This document shows positions 43,949-51,928 of a stretch of DNA of 64,000 bases, piece after piece. The notes beneath the pieces were generated by a model, which saw only the letters and a list, made by a program, of their open reading frames with translations, ran no database searches and had not been told where the DNA came from. Each line of letters begins with the position of its first letter. The first letter of the stretch is position 1. A program made the translations under genes and the position numbers. The stretch lies in assembly GCA_945901065.1 (NCBI GenBank), contig CAMDKI010000009.1, positions 1 through 64,000 on the forward strand. Direction: 5' to 3'. The DNA comes from Chitinophaga pinensis. GTDB taxonomy: Bacteria; Bacteroidota; Bacteroidia; Chitinophagales; CAIOSU01.

Positions 43949-44044
43949 CCTATAGTGTTGCACTTATGATTTGAACTTAGGAAAGCTCATAAATCCCAAT
44001 AGATTACAAAAAATAATGAATGGTCTAGAAATTGTATTGAAGTC

Positions 44045-44926
44045 TTACAAAATAAGTGACAATATTTCGCGGTGGGCTTTTTCATCCATTGGAATTGCAA
44101 GTGCGTTAGCAACCTCTACCAACGCCACCTTTAGTTTGGCTTTAGCATCAGTATATGGTTCCAAAGCGATAATCTTGTTCGGTGTGGGCAGTAACTTGTT
44201 CATTGTAGCAGATGCAAGGGGTACCGGGTGAAGGTGGCGTATGGTCTGTCCCAATTTAATGTGCGACCAAGCAGTAAAAGCATATGATATACTAACCGAA
44301 ACGGTATCAGATACAGTAGTGCCCATATGCGGAAACAAAGCCGGAATCCAAATCATTTCACCAGGGTTCAGTTCAATGTCCAGCATTGGGCCCACACTAG
44401 GCAATTGGGGCATTGTGCCCTGCTCCTTGGGGTTTTCCCTTAGTATGAAACCTGTTTCCTCATTGGTGAGCACGCTCCTATCCCATATGCGCCATCTTCT
44501 TTTGCCTGTTACTTGCAGTATCGCCACATAATAGTTGTCGGCATGGTACCCCAGGGTCGCATTATTTTTCGAGACAGTAGCCGTTATAGCTTTAAATGCC
44601 CACAAAATCTGAGGGTCAAAAAATTGCTTTAAATCGCTGATGTCCGGTTGAAAAAACGGGGCAATATCGGTAAAGTTTCTAATGGCCACTAAGGGTTTTG
44701 ATAAACCATCAAATACCTTCGTTAATTGGCTTACCGATGATAAACTCTTGCCCGAGTGATTGGCAAAATTGGCTTCTGCTGTTTCATACAGTTCTCCCTT
44801 TAGGCTCTTGTGGAAGAGGTCATTAACCGTTAAATCCTTTATCAAGGGCGAGAAAGTGGTTACATTACTCAGCTTCAGGGGCAATTCATAGGGGCCATGG
44901 AAAATTTTACTGTTTTTATCTTCCAT
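44045..44926 (-). CDS. JmjC/cupin-4-type Fe(II)/2-oxoglutarate oxygenase
   Basis: This 293-residue protein has a JmjC-like double-stranded beta helix. The Fe ligands are H128-A-D130 (LGYHADNYYVAILQVTGKRRW) and H200 (WIPALFPHMGTTV). Relatives are peptide, ribosomal-protein and small-molecule hydroxylases such as RoxA/MINA types. In RiPP clusters such enzymes hydroxylate aspartate, lysine or arginine, so it may act on the precursors encoded nearby; this is inferred. Its start overlaps nothing: two bases separate it from the upstream secreted-protein gene, which makes the pair an operon divergent from the HlyD-transporter operon. Confidence 0.8.
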   Translation of the reverse strand: MEDKNSKIFHGPYELPLKLSNVTTFSPLIKDLTVNDLFHKSLKGELYETAEANFANHSGKSLSSVSQLTKVFDGLSKPLVAIRNFTDIAPFFQPDISDLKQFFDPQILWAFKAITATVSKNNATLGYHADNYYVAILQVTGKRRWRIWDRSVLTNEETGFILRENPKEQGTMPQLPSVGPMLDIELNPGEMIWIPALFPHMGTTVSDTVSVSISYAFTAWSHIKLGQTIRHLHPVPLASATMNKLLPTPNKIIALEPYTDAKAKLKVALVEVANALAIPMDEKAHREILSLIL

Positions 44927-44928
44927 TA

Positions 44929-45660
44929 TTACTCATTTATGGTCCAGTTGGCCTTTTTCGAATTTGTGAAGCAGAAGAGCTTCTCGGCCGTTCCATTTTC
45001 GGTTGTTTCCACCTCAAACTTTTGGCACCCACCATTACAAGTAACCACAATCGAGCGACCTTTGTAAACCCTGCCGAAAAACACCCCCTCGTGGTAAATA
45101 TAGAGCACTTGGCTTGAGTTGTTGGTTATCTCCAACTCAAAATTCATTGATTTGGAGCTTTCTCTGCCAGAGTTTCCATTATAACCAGAAGCTGATTTTG
45201 GTTTATTTTTGCTCGGTGTATTGATTAGCATGTTATTAAGTATGTCTACTTCTTGCGCTGCATTTACTTTCTCACCAAGGCCTATTAGCAATTTCAAATC
45301 TATCTTACTCAACAACAGCGGGGAGCGTTTGCTCACCCAGGTATTGCCAACATGAAATAGTTGTGTGGCGCTTACCTTGTCACTAACTATACCCGACGAC
45401 CTTTCCAGTGCCAGTAACTTATCAGCAATATTCACCAAGCTTGTAATATTTCTGTATAGCAAAACGGAGTCTATTTCCGCTCCCGAAATGTCAGGTTGGG
45501 GGGTGTTATATATTTCGCTGAAATTCAAATTGCTATACCTTACCACTGCCGTATTGGCATTTAAATCCGTTACCACTGTGTCGCCTACTTGTGCGGCGGT
45601 TGGCAACAACGATAAAAAAAACAAAACGGTGTGTGCAGCTATTGCAATTGATGTGCGCAT
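44929..45660 (-). CDS. Secreted protein of unknown function in the RiPP cluster
   Basis: This 243-residue protein has a signal peptide (residues 1-24, ending PTAAQ) and is therefore periplasmic. A region near residues 95-160 is Lys/Asn/Ser-rich (NTPSKNKPKSASGYNGNSGRESSK). The C-terminal 70 residues look like a small beta domain: QVLYIYHEGVFFGRVYKGRSIVVTC, with Cys-rich CNGGC. I do not recognise a family. It is first in the divergent operon and precedes the JmjC gene by two bases. An immunity or periplasmic processing role is possible but unsupported. Confidence 0.75.
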   Translation of the reverse strand: MRTSIAIAAHTVLFFLSLLPTAAQVGDTVVTDLNANTAVVRYSNLNFSEIYNTPQPDISGAEIDSVLLYRNITSLVNIADKLLALERSSGIVSDKVSATQLFHVGNTWVSKRSPLLLSKIDLKLLIGLGEKVNAAQEVDILNNMLINTPSKNKPKSASGYNGNSGRESSKSMNFELEITNNSSQVLYIYHEGVFFGRVYKGRSIVVTCNGGCQKFEVETTENGTAEKLFCFTNSKKANWTINE

Positions 45661-45756
45661 AATGAGTTTTTTAGAAGGTATTTGGCGTGATCCAAGTTAG
45701 TTTTAAAGTTAATTAAAACTTGTAAATTTATCAACGAAAAAACCGTACAGGTTAGT

Positions 45757-46941
45757 ATGCCGCGTTTCTTAATTAAGAACAAAGAACTGAAGCTGGGTAA
45801 TCGACGCGAGGACATCGAACAAGCCCTCGCTATTATCAGACCTCAAACCATGTTTGCCATTCTAGCCATTTCTGTGCTGCTTGGCTTTTCCCTTTTATGG
45901 TGCTTTACTGGCAGCATACCATTGACTGTAAGTGGAGCGGGTATATTAACTAGCCAAGAAGGTATAAAATTGGTAAAAACACCCTTCAAGGGTACAATTA
46001 ATTCCATTGAGATAAACATTGGCGACTTTGTGGAACAAGGCCAATTGCTTGCCACGGTAGAGCAGTTAGACTTGAAATTTGAGATTAAGAAGATAGAAGA
46101 AACCTTAAAATCTCAACGGGTAAAATATAAACGCCTTATTGCCTATATAGATGGCGGCAAGAAAAGCTTCTCCATAGCAGCTTTTAAGCGTGAGGCCAGC
46201 CAATGGAACGATTCTTTGAAAACCTATACGCTGCAACTACAAAAAGAGACCGATGAGGGAACAAGCTCGCTGCTTACATCAAAATCAATGATGGCATTAC
46301 AAAAATTAGATGAGATTGAATTTTTGCTAGCCGAAGCAAGCACCTTCAACTCACCATATATTGTGGTGCTGAACGATAAGATAAAAGAAACGGAAATACT
46401 GCTAAACCAAAAGCGAAGTGAATACCAATTCAAAACGCAGTTAATTAGCCCCTATTCGGGCATGGTAGTGGAAATAACCCTAAACGATGGAGACGTTTTC
46501 GACGCCTCGCATCCTGTAATGACGATAGAGAACTACAACTCATCAAAAAGTGATATAAAAGCAACCATATTTGTGGATGCGATGTACGGTAAAAATATTG
46601 AAATAGGCATGGATGTATTGGTAAGCCCAACTTCGGTGGCTAGTGAAGAGTATGGTTACCTTACAGGCAAAGTGATAGAAGTAGGTAAGTACCCAGCCAC
46701 AAAGGAAGGCCTGTTCCAAGTTTTGAAGAATGATGAGTTAGTGAACAAGATGGCCAAAGAGATTTCGCCTATATTTATTTCAGTTCAAATTAATACTGAT
46801 AGCAGCACTTTTTCTGGTTTCAAATGGACATCGAAGAACGGGCCACAGATGAATATTGTTGTGGGCACTTTGGTTGATGCACAGATTATTGTTGAAGAAA
46901 AGAAACCGATACAGATTTTTATCCCGTCAATAAAACTGTAA
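45757..46941 (+). CDS. HlyD-family adaptor of the peptide exporter (NHLM type)
   Basis: This 394-residue protein has one membrane span near residues 31-54 (MFAILAISVLLGFSLLWCF). A biotinyl-lipoyl-like region (TPFKGTINSIEINIGDFVEQGQLLATVE), a long coiled-coil hairpin (about 110-220) and the HlyD barrel (LISPYSGMVVEITLNDGDVF) follow. The length and composition resemble adaptors of Nif11/NHLP-type bacteriocin exporters. It links the ABC transporter to the outer membrane. The ABC gene starts within 10 bases after the stop. Confidence 0.87.
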   Translation: MPRFLIKNKELKLGNRREDIEQALAIIRPQTMFAILAISVLLGFSLLWCFTGSIPLTVSGAGILTSQEGIKLVKTPFKGTINSIEINIGDFVEQGQLLATVEQLDLKFEIKKIEETLKSQRVKYKRLIAYIDGGKKSFSIAAFKREASQWNDSLKTYTLQLQKETDEGTSSLLTSKSMMALQKLDEIEFLLAEASTFNSPYIVVLNDKIKETEILLNQKRSEYQFKTQLISPYSGMVVEITLNDGDVFDASHPVMTIENYNSSKSDIKATIFVDAMYGKNIEIGMDVLVSPTSVASEEYGYLTGKVIEVGKYPATKEGLFQVLKNDELVNKMAKEISPIFISVQINTDSSTFSGFKWTSKNGPQMNIVVGTLVDAQIIVEEKKPIQIFIPSIKL

Positions 46942-46947
46942 ACGTTG

Positions 46948-49092
46948 GTGCCAAAAGGATATAAACGGGTAAAAACACCTATGGTATTGCAAATGGAGGC
47001 CGCGGAGTGTGGAGCAGCTTCGCTTGGGATTATACTGGCCTATCACCATAAGTTTGTGCCAATAGAGGAGTTGAGAATGGAGTGCGGCGTATCTCGCGAT
47101 GGCTCAAAGGCCAGTTACATAGTAAAAGCCGCCAACAAGTACGGACTAAAGCATACAGCAATAAGGAGAAAATACGAAGATGTTTTACTTCTGAAACCAC
47201 CGTTTATTATCTTTTGGAAATCGAACCATTTTTTAGTTTTTGAAGGCGCAACTCCAAATTTCGTATACTTAAACGACCCAGCCAGCGGCCGGCGTAAAGT
47301 ATCGCACCAAGAGTTTGAAAGCAGCTTTTCTGGTATAGTATTATCGTTTGTGCCTACCGATACATTTATGCCGGGTGGCAAAACATTCAATGGCATGCAA
47401 TCATTACAAAAGTGGTTGTCCGTTGGCCGAAGGGAGTTTGCATGGCTATTTTTGTTGGGCTTTTTGGCCATTATACCCGCTATGGTGCTGCCTACGTTCT
47501 CCAAAGTGTTTGTAGACCAAGTGCTAATAAACAATATGAGCTCGTGGATTGCGCCATTGCTCTTGGCCATCGTGGTAGCAGTTGGCATTAAAACTTTATT
47601 GGAGCAGGTAAGCAGCAGCATATTAGAGAAACTAGACATTAAGCTGTCCACTTTGTTCAGTCATCAATTTTTTAGTAAATCCTTGAGCCTTTCACCTAGC
47701 TTTTATTTGAATAGAAGTGCCTCGGAAATCGCATCTAGAATATCGTATATTAAAGATATTTCAAGCTTCGCCACTGGCGAAATGGCTAAAATAATCTTAG
47801 GCACTATAGGTGTATTTTTTTATGTATTAGTTCTGTTTTGGTACGATGTGGAACTAACATTCCTATCAATACTATTGGCATTATGTAACTTTTTTATTTT
47901 GTTTCAGTTCGCAAAAAGAAGGAAAGAAATAAGCCAATTGATGGCACAAGACGAGGGTAACCTTATGGCCAACCTCATTAATGGCTTCTCAATGCTGGAA
48001 ACAATTAAAGCCGGCGGGCGCGAAACAGAGTTTTATCAGAAAATTATTGGTCTCGACGCCAAGATCATTAACTCGGCCCAACATAATGCAAAAATGGGCA
48101 GCTACTTAAACGTGCTCCCGTTTTTTCTTTTTTCACTGAATATGTTAGCCATAGTATACATAGGCGGCCTTAAGGTAATTGATGGAGAAATGACTATGGG
48201 TATGCTACTGGCTTATATCATTTTTATCGGCTACTTTTACGACCCTATTTTATCTTTGGTGCGGGTAAGTACTAAGGTACAAGAGTTACAGGGTAAGCTT
48301 GTAAGGATTGATGAGCTGCTAGAAAAATCTGTAGCTGAAACCCCAGAAAATAACAGTTACGTTTCTCCAGGGGAAGCCAGCTTAACCATTGAAAACCTTA
48401 CGTTTGGTTACAATAAAATGGCTCCGCCGCTTTTTAATGCGCTCAGCTTCTCTATTAAGCACGGCGAAAAGGTAGCTTTCGTAGGTCCATCAGGGTCGGG
48501 TAAATCGACATTGGTAAAGATAATAACCGGCATTTATGAGCCGTGGAGTGGTGAGATACTTTATGGCAACTACCCTTTGCAATCAATTCCACCTGATAAT
48601 TTGTCGAAGGAATTGGCTGTGGTTGACCAACACATCTTCCTATTCGAAGGCAAACTTAAGGATGTTCTTACCCTTTGGGATCCTGAAATTGAACAGACCA
48701 CTTTGGTTGAAGCGTGCAAAGATGCTTGTATACACAACGAGATAACAAAACGGAACAAGGGTTATTATACCCAAGTAAGTGAGGGTGGAAAAAACTTTAG
48801 CGGTGGTCAAATGCAACGGCTTGAAATAGCAAGGGCCTTAGCTCGTAAGCCTAGATTACTTATTTTGGATGAAAGTACAAGTGCGCTCGATCCACATACG
48901 GAAATGGAGATATACCGAAACATTTCTCGGCGTGGCTGCACAACCATATCTATTGCGCACCGTTTGAGCACAATAAGAGATTGCGACCGGATATTTGTAA
49001 TGGATGCTGGCAAAATTGTGGAAGAAGGCAACCATGACGATTTGATAACATTAGACGGACTCTACGCTACTTTAGTAAAAACCGATGGATAA
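46948..49092 (+). CDS. Peptide ABC transporter with C39 leader peptidase domain
   Basis: This protein of 714 residues has three parts. The N-terminal C39 peptidase has Cys about 21 (QMEAAECGAASL), His about 94 (SNHFLVF) and Asp about 110 (YLNDPASG), all the catalytic residues for cleavage after a double glycine. The middle part has six membrane spans. The C-terminal ATPase has Walker A VGPSGSGKSTLVK, signature FSGGQMQRLEIARAL and Walker B LLILDEST. It would cut the precursors after GG66 and export the core. GTG 46948 is chosen; TTG 46945 and ATG 46981 are options. It overlaps the next gene by 8 bases. Confidence 0.92.
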   Translation: MPKGYKRVKTPMVLQMEAAECGAASLGIILAYHHKFVPIEELRMECGVSRDGSKASYIVKAANKYGLKHTAIRRKYEDVLLLKPPFIIFWKSNHFLVFEGATPNFVYLNDPASGRRKVSHQEFESSFSGIVLSFVPTDTFMPGGKTFNGMQSLQKWLSVGRREFAWLFLLGFLAIIPAMVLPTFSKVFVDQVLINNMSSWIAPLLLAIVVAVGIKTLLEQVSSSILEKLDIKLSTLFSHQFFSKSLSLSPSFYLNRSASEIASRISYIKDISSFATGEMAKIILGTIGVFFYVLVLFWYDVELTFLSILLALCNFFILFQFAKRRKEISQLMAQDEGNLMANLINGFSMLETIKAGGRETEFYQKIIGLDAKIINSAQHNAKMGSYLNVLPFFLFSLNMLAIVYIGGLKVIDGEMTMGMLLAYIIFIGYFYDPILSLVRVSTKVQELQGKLVRIDELLEKSVAETPENNSYVSPGEASLTIENLTFGYNKMAPPLFNALSFSIKHGEKVAFVGPSGSGKSTLVKIITGIYEPWSGEILYGNYPLQSIPPDNLSKELAVVDQHIFLFEGKLKDVLTLWDPEIEQTTLVEACKDACIHNEITKRNKGYYTQVSEGGKNFSGGQMQRLEIARALARKPRLLILDESTSALDPHTEMEIYRNISRRGCTTISIAHRLSTIRDCDRIFVMDAGKIVEEGNHDDLITLDGLYATLVKTDG

Positions 49093-51256
49093 GCAAGATC
49101 GCCACTACATAGGTAAGCAGTATTTTAAGGATAAAGTCCTTGAAAACATGGGTGGTATTTTCCAAAACAACCATACTGTTGGTGGAAAAGAGTTCAGCTA
49201 TCATGTTGATCCGCTGGCTGATTTGCTGGAAGTGGTATGTGCCAATATAAAAGTAAATGTCAACTACCCCCCAAATTGGCATACTATTGAATCGCTCGAA
49301 GAGAAAATCGCTTTGTTTTGCGACCTTTCGAATTGCTCTTTCCGTCATATTGTGTGCAATGAGAACACTTTAAAAAACGACTTAGGGCCTGTATTGTTTT
49401 TTGATACTTCTGGCAGCCCGTTTGTCATTACCCAAAAAAATGGCAAGAGCATTTTGATACGGTATAGCACTAGCCATCATCAATTTTGCTCTATAGAAGA
49501 GGTGTTGGCGAGGGTGCAGTTTGGCATCATGCTTATACCCTCGCTTCCAAACAAAGTAATTGACTTTAAAGATGTGCTTCGCATTGCCTATGAGCCTTAC
49601 CAATATGAGGTTTACCGCATTGTTTTGTTCTCGTTTGTAGCTGGGCTCATCGCCTCACTTTTCCCCCTAGGCATAGGTGTGCTGTTTGGTACTATCATAC
49701 CAGCGGCCAACAAACAGTTGCTTTACAGTTTGGTAGCCGCCTTGTTAGTTGTTACAATTTCGCGCGAGTTGTTTAGGCTTACTAATAATTTACTTACCAG
49801 TAGGCTACAAGGCTGGATAAGCTGGAATTTGCAATCGGCAATATTGCATCGGCTATTAAAGCTTCCTGTTTCGTTTCAGCACGATGACAATTCGGCGGCA
49901 TTGGCAAGCAAAGTTATCGGTTTCAAGAGTGTGAGTGTGTTTTTGGCTTCGGGTGTTTCGGGTATAGTGTTCAACCTTTTCTTTGCCTTTTTCAATCTAG
50001 TGGCGCTGTATTATTTTGATACCACCATGGCCTTGATAGCTACTTTACCTATTTTGATCTACATAGTTATCCTTTACAAACTTATGGCCAAAGAGCTTAA
50101 AAGCCATTTGCTTATAAGTAGCAAAACAATCTGGCTCGATTCCATGGTGCTGCAATTTATTATGGGCCTAAACAAAGTTAAACAAGCCGCCGCCGAATGG
50201 CAGATAATAGCTTATTGGAGCCACCACTACACCCAATTAGCAAAACAACTCAATAGCTCTAGTAAAGACAGAATCGCGTATGATTTGCTTATTCAGAATG
50301 TGCCGTGGGTAGCCCAGGCATTTCTATTCGCCACATTTGTATATGCGGGCATCAACACATCTACGGCAAGCTTTCTAGGATTCAATGCCGCATTTTTTAA
50401 TTTTTTCCTCTCCATGGCAGCCGTTGCAGGCTTTTCGAAACAACTAAAGGAAGTAATACCCGCTTACAATAATATTAAACCATACTTGCAAGGACTACCC
50501 GAAACAATAGACCCACTCAAAGATGGAATAGATTTGCATGGGGATATTGCCTTGGAGGGAGTGAACTTTAAATATGAGGATGATGGACCCCTTATTTTAA
50601 ACGATTTATCATTTAGAGTAGAACAAGGTCAAAGCGTTGCCTTGGTTGGGTCGTCGGGGTCGGGCAAATCTACTATCCTTAGGCTGCTACTGGGTTTCGA
50701 AACGCCTCTGGCAGGGCAAGTGCTATACGATGGCCGAAACCTCTCTGAAATTAATGTCAAATCTCTGCGCAAACAATTAGGGGTAGTGCTGCAAAGCGAT
50801 AGTTTGATGGCTGGCAGTATCCTCGACAACATATTGGGCACCAAGGATGTAGATGAGGAAAGCGCTTGGTTGGCAGCGGAAAGTGCAGCTATAAAAACAG
50901 ATATTGAAAGCATGCCAATGGGCATGCATACCGTTATATCCGATCATGCGGCAACCTTATCTGGCGGACAGAAACAACGTTTGCTCATAGCGCGCGCCAT
51001 TGTTGGAAGTCCCAAAGTACTTTTTTTTGATGAGGCTACCAGTGCTCTTGATAATCTTGCTCAAAAAGAAGTTGCCAATTCTTTGAACAAACTTAAAGCT
51101 ACCCGTATCATAGTTGCTCACCGGCTTTCGACCATTAAAGAAGTGGACCAAATATTGTACATCGAAAATGGCACAGTGGTTGAAAAAGGAACCTATGATG
51201 AGCTTATGGAGAGCAACGGCAGATTCAAAAAACTTGCTGATAGGCAATTAATTTGA
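49085..51256 (+). CDS. Second peptide ABC transporter (NHLM type, no C39 domain)
   Basis: This 723-residue protein starts at ATG 49085, overlapping the C39 transporter gene. Residues 1-170 form a non-peptidase N-terminal domain (NWHTIESLEEKIALFCDL, VLFFDTSGSPFVITQKNGK), as in NHLM-type ABC proteins. Six membrane spans follow and a C-terminal ATPase domain carries Walker A VGSSGSGKSTILRL, signature LSGGQKQRLLIARAI and Walker B VLFFDEATSALDN. It is expected to form a heterodimeric exporter with the preceding ABC protein. The stop is followed by the promoter of the precursor genes. Confidence 0.9.
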   Translation: MDKQDRHYIGKQYFKDKVLENMGGIFQNNHTVGGKEFSYHVDPLADLLEVVCANIKVNVNYPPNWHTIESLEEKIALFCDLSNCSFRHIVCNENTLKNDLGPVLFFDTSGSPFVITQKNGKSILIRYSTSHHQFCSIEEVLARVQFGIMLIPSLPNKVIDFKDVLRIAYEPYQYEVYRIVLFSFVAGLIASLFPLGIGVLFGTIIPAANKQLLYSLVAALLVVTISRELFRLTNNLLTSRLQGWISWNLQSAILHRLLKLPVSFQHDDNSAALASKVIGFKSVSVFLASGVSGIVFNLFFAFFNLVALYYFDTTMALIATLPILIYIVILYKLMAKELKSHLLISSKTIWLDSMVLQFIMGLNKVKQAAAEWQIIAYWSHHYTQLAKQLNSSSKDRIAYDLLIQNVPWVAQAFLFATFVYAGINTSTASFLGFNAAFFNFFLSMAAVAGFSKQLKEVIPAYNNIKPYLQGLPETIDPLKDGIDLHGDIALEGVNFKYEDDGPLILNDLSFRVEQGQSVALVGSSGSGKSTILRLLLGFETPLAGQVLYDGRNLSEINVKSLRKQLGVVLQSDSLMAGSILDNILGTKDVDEESAWLAAESAAIKTDIESMPMGMHTVISDHAATLSGGQKQRLLIARAIVGSPKVLFFDEATSALDNLAQKEVANSLNKLKATRIIVAHRLSTIKEVDQILYIENGTVVEKGTYDELMESNGRFKKLADRQLI

Positions 51257-51284
51257 TTTTTTGCCGTTTAAGCTAATAATTTTG
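51252..51284 (+). promoter_or_regulatory. Promoter of the precursor-peptide genes
   Basis: TTTG (51252-51255) overlaps the stop region of the ABC transporter gene, and a perfect TAATTTTG (51277-51284) lies 21 bases on. A second possible pair, TTTG (51294-51297) and TATTTTG (51317-51323) 19 bases apart, lies just downstream, so the precursor genes may have tandem promoters. Confidence 0.7.
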
Positions 51285-51347
51285 ATTCCATAATTTGTAA
51301 TTTAAGTCCATTTAGCTATTTTGCTTACACAAAAAAACTCAAAGAAC

Positions 51348-51596
51348 ATGAGCAACTTGATCAGTGATTTTCTAAGTAAAGTATCTGCCGATAGCGCACT
51401 AGCAGGCCAGTACAAAGATGCCAAAGATTTAAAGGATGTATCAACCTTAGCATCCTCTTTGGGCTACAAAATTTCTCCTGCCGAACTGCAAGAGTATTTC
51501 TCTAACAATTTGAACGACGACGATCTTGATGGCATTTCAGGTGGCAACTCGGCTGTAGTAAAGCAAACGCACGGCGGTTGGTATAGCGGCGATTGA
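51348..51596 (+). CDS. RiPP precursor peptide with Nif11-type leader, copy 1
   Basis: This 82-residue peptide starts at ATG 51348. The leader (residues 1-66) has the Nif11 pattern: FLSKVSADSALA, KDAKDLKDVSTLASSLGY, ISPAELQEYF, then DDDLDGISGG. Cleavage after G66 would leave the core NSAVVKQTHGGWYSGD. The core has no Cys and has His75, Trp78, Tyr79, Asp82, Lys72 and Asn67 as likely modification sites. A TTG at 51321 would extend the frame upstream but overlaps the promoter region. It lies between the exporter genes and the tailoring enzymes, and is followed after 47 bases by copy 2. Confidence 0.92.
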   Translation: MSNLISDFLSKVSADSALAGQYKDAKDLKDVSTLASSLGYKISPAELQEYFSNNLNDDDLDGISGGNSAVVKQTHGGWYSGD

Positions 51597-51643
51597 GCCT
51601 AGCAATGTTTTTTAAAAATACTTCACCATAATTAAAACTCAAT

Positions 51644-51892
51644 ATGAGCAATTTAATTAGTGCTTTTATAAGTAAAGTATCTGCCGATAGCGCATTAGCA
51701 GGCCAGTACAAAGATGCCAAAGATTTAAAGGATGTATCAACCTTAGCATCGTCTTTGGGCTACAAAATTTCTCCTGCCGAACTGCAAGAGTATTTCTCTA
51801 ACAATTTGAACGACGATGAACTTGATGGTATTTCGGGTGGTAACTCGGCTGTGGTAAAGCAATCGCACGGCGGTTGGTATAGCGGCGATTGA
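51644..51892 (+). CDS. RiPP precursor peptide with Nif11-type leader, copy 2
   Basis: This 82-residue peptide is identical to copy 1 except at D7A, L9I, D59E and T74S, so 78 of 82 residues agree. Only T74S lies in the core (NSAVVKQSHGGWYSGD). The double-glycine site and Nif11 pattern are fully kept. The recent duplication suggests selection for dosage or for two slightly different products. The cytochrome P450 gene starts 36 bases downstream, probably on the same transcript. Confidence 0.92.
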   Translation: MSNLISAFISKVSADSALAGQYKDAKDLKDVSTLASSLGYKISPAELQEYFSNNLNDDELDGISGGNSAVVKQSHGGWYSGD

Positions 51893-51928
51893 TTTGTTTA
51901 CGGCATCGGTTAATATTATCTCTAGTTA

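Larger units (their letters stand above)
42914..43975 (-). mobile_element. IS30-family insertion sequence, apparently complete
   Basis: The ends form imperfect 20-bp inverted repeats: TTCAAGTCACAAGTGCGACA (42914-42933) and the complement of 43956-43975, which agree at 17 of 20 positions. One transposase gene fills the element and its stop codon lies in the left repeat. A target duplication could not be identified with confidence. Confidence 0.85.

Noticed and set aside
51321-51347. TTG start giving a nine-residue extension of precursor 1.
   Set aside because: It overlaps the downstream promoter candidate, and the second precursor begins with the same MSNLIS sequence.
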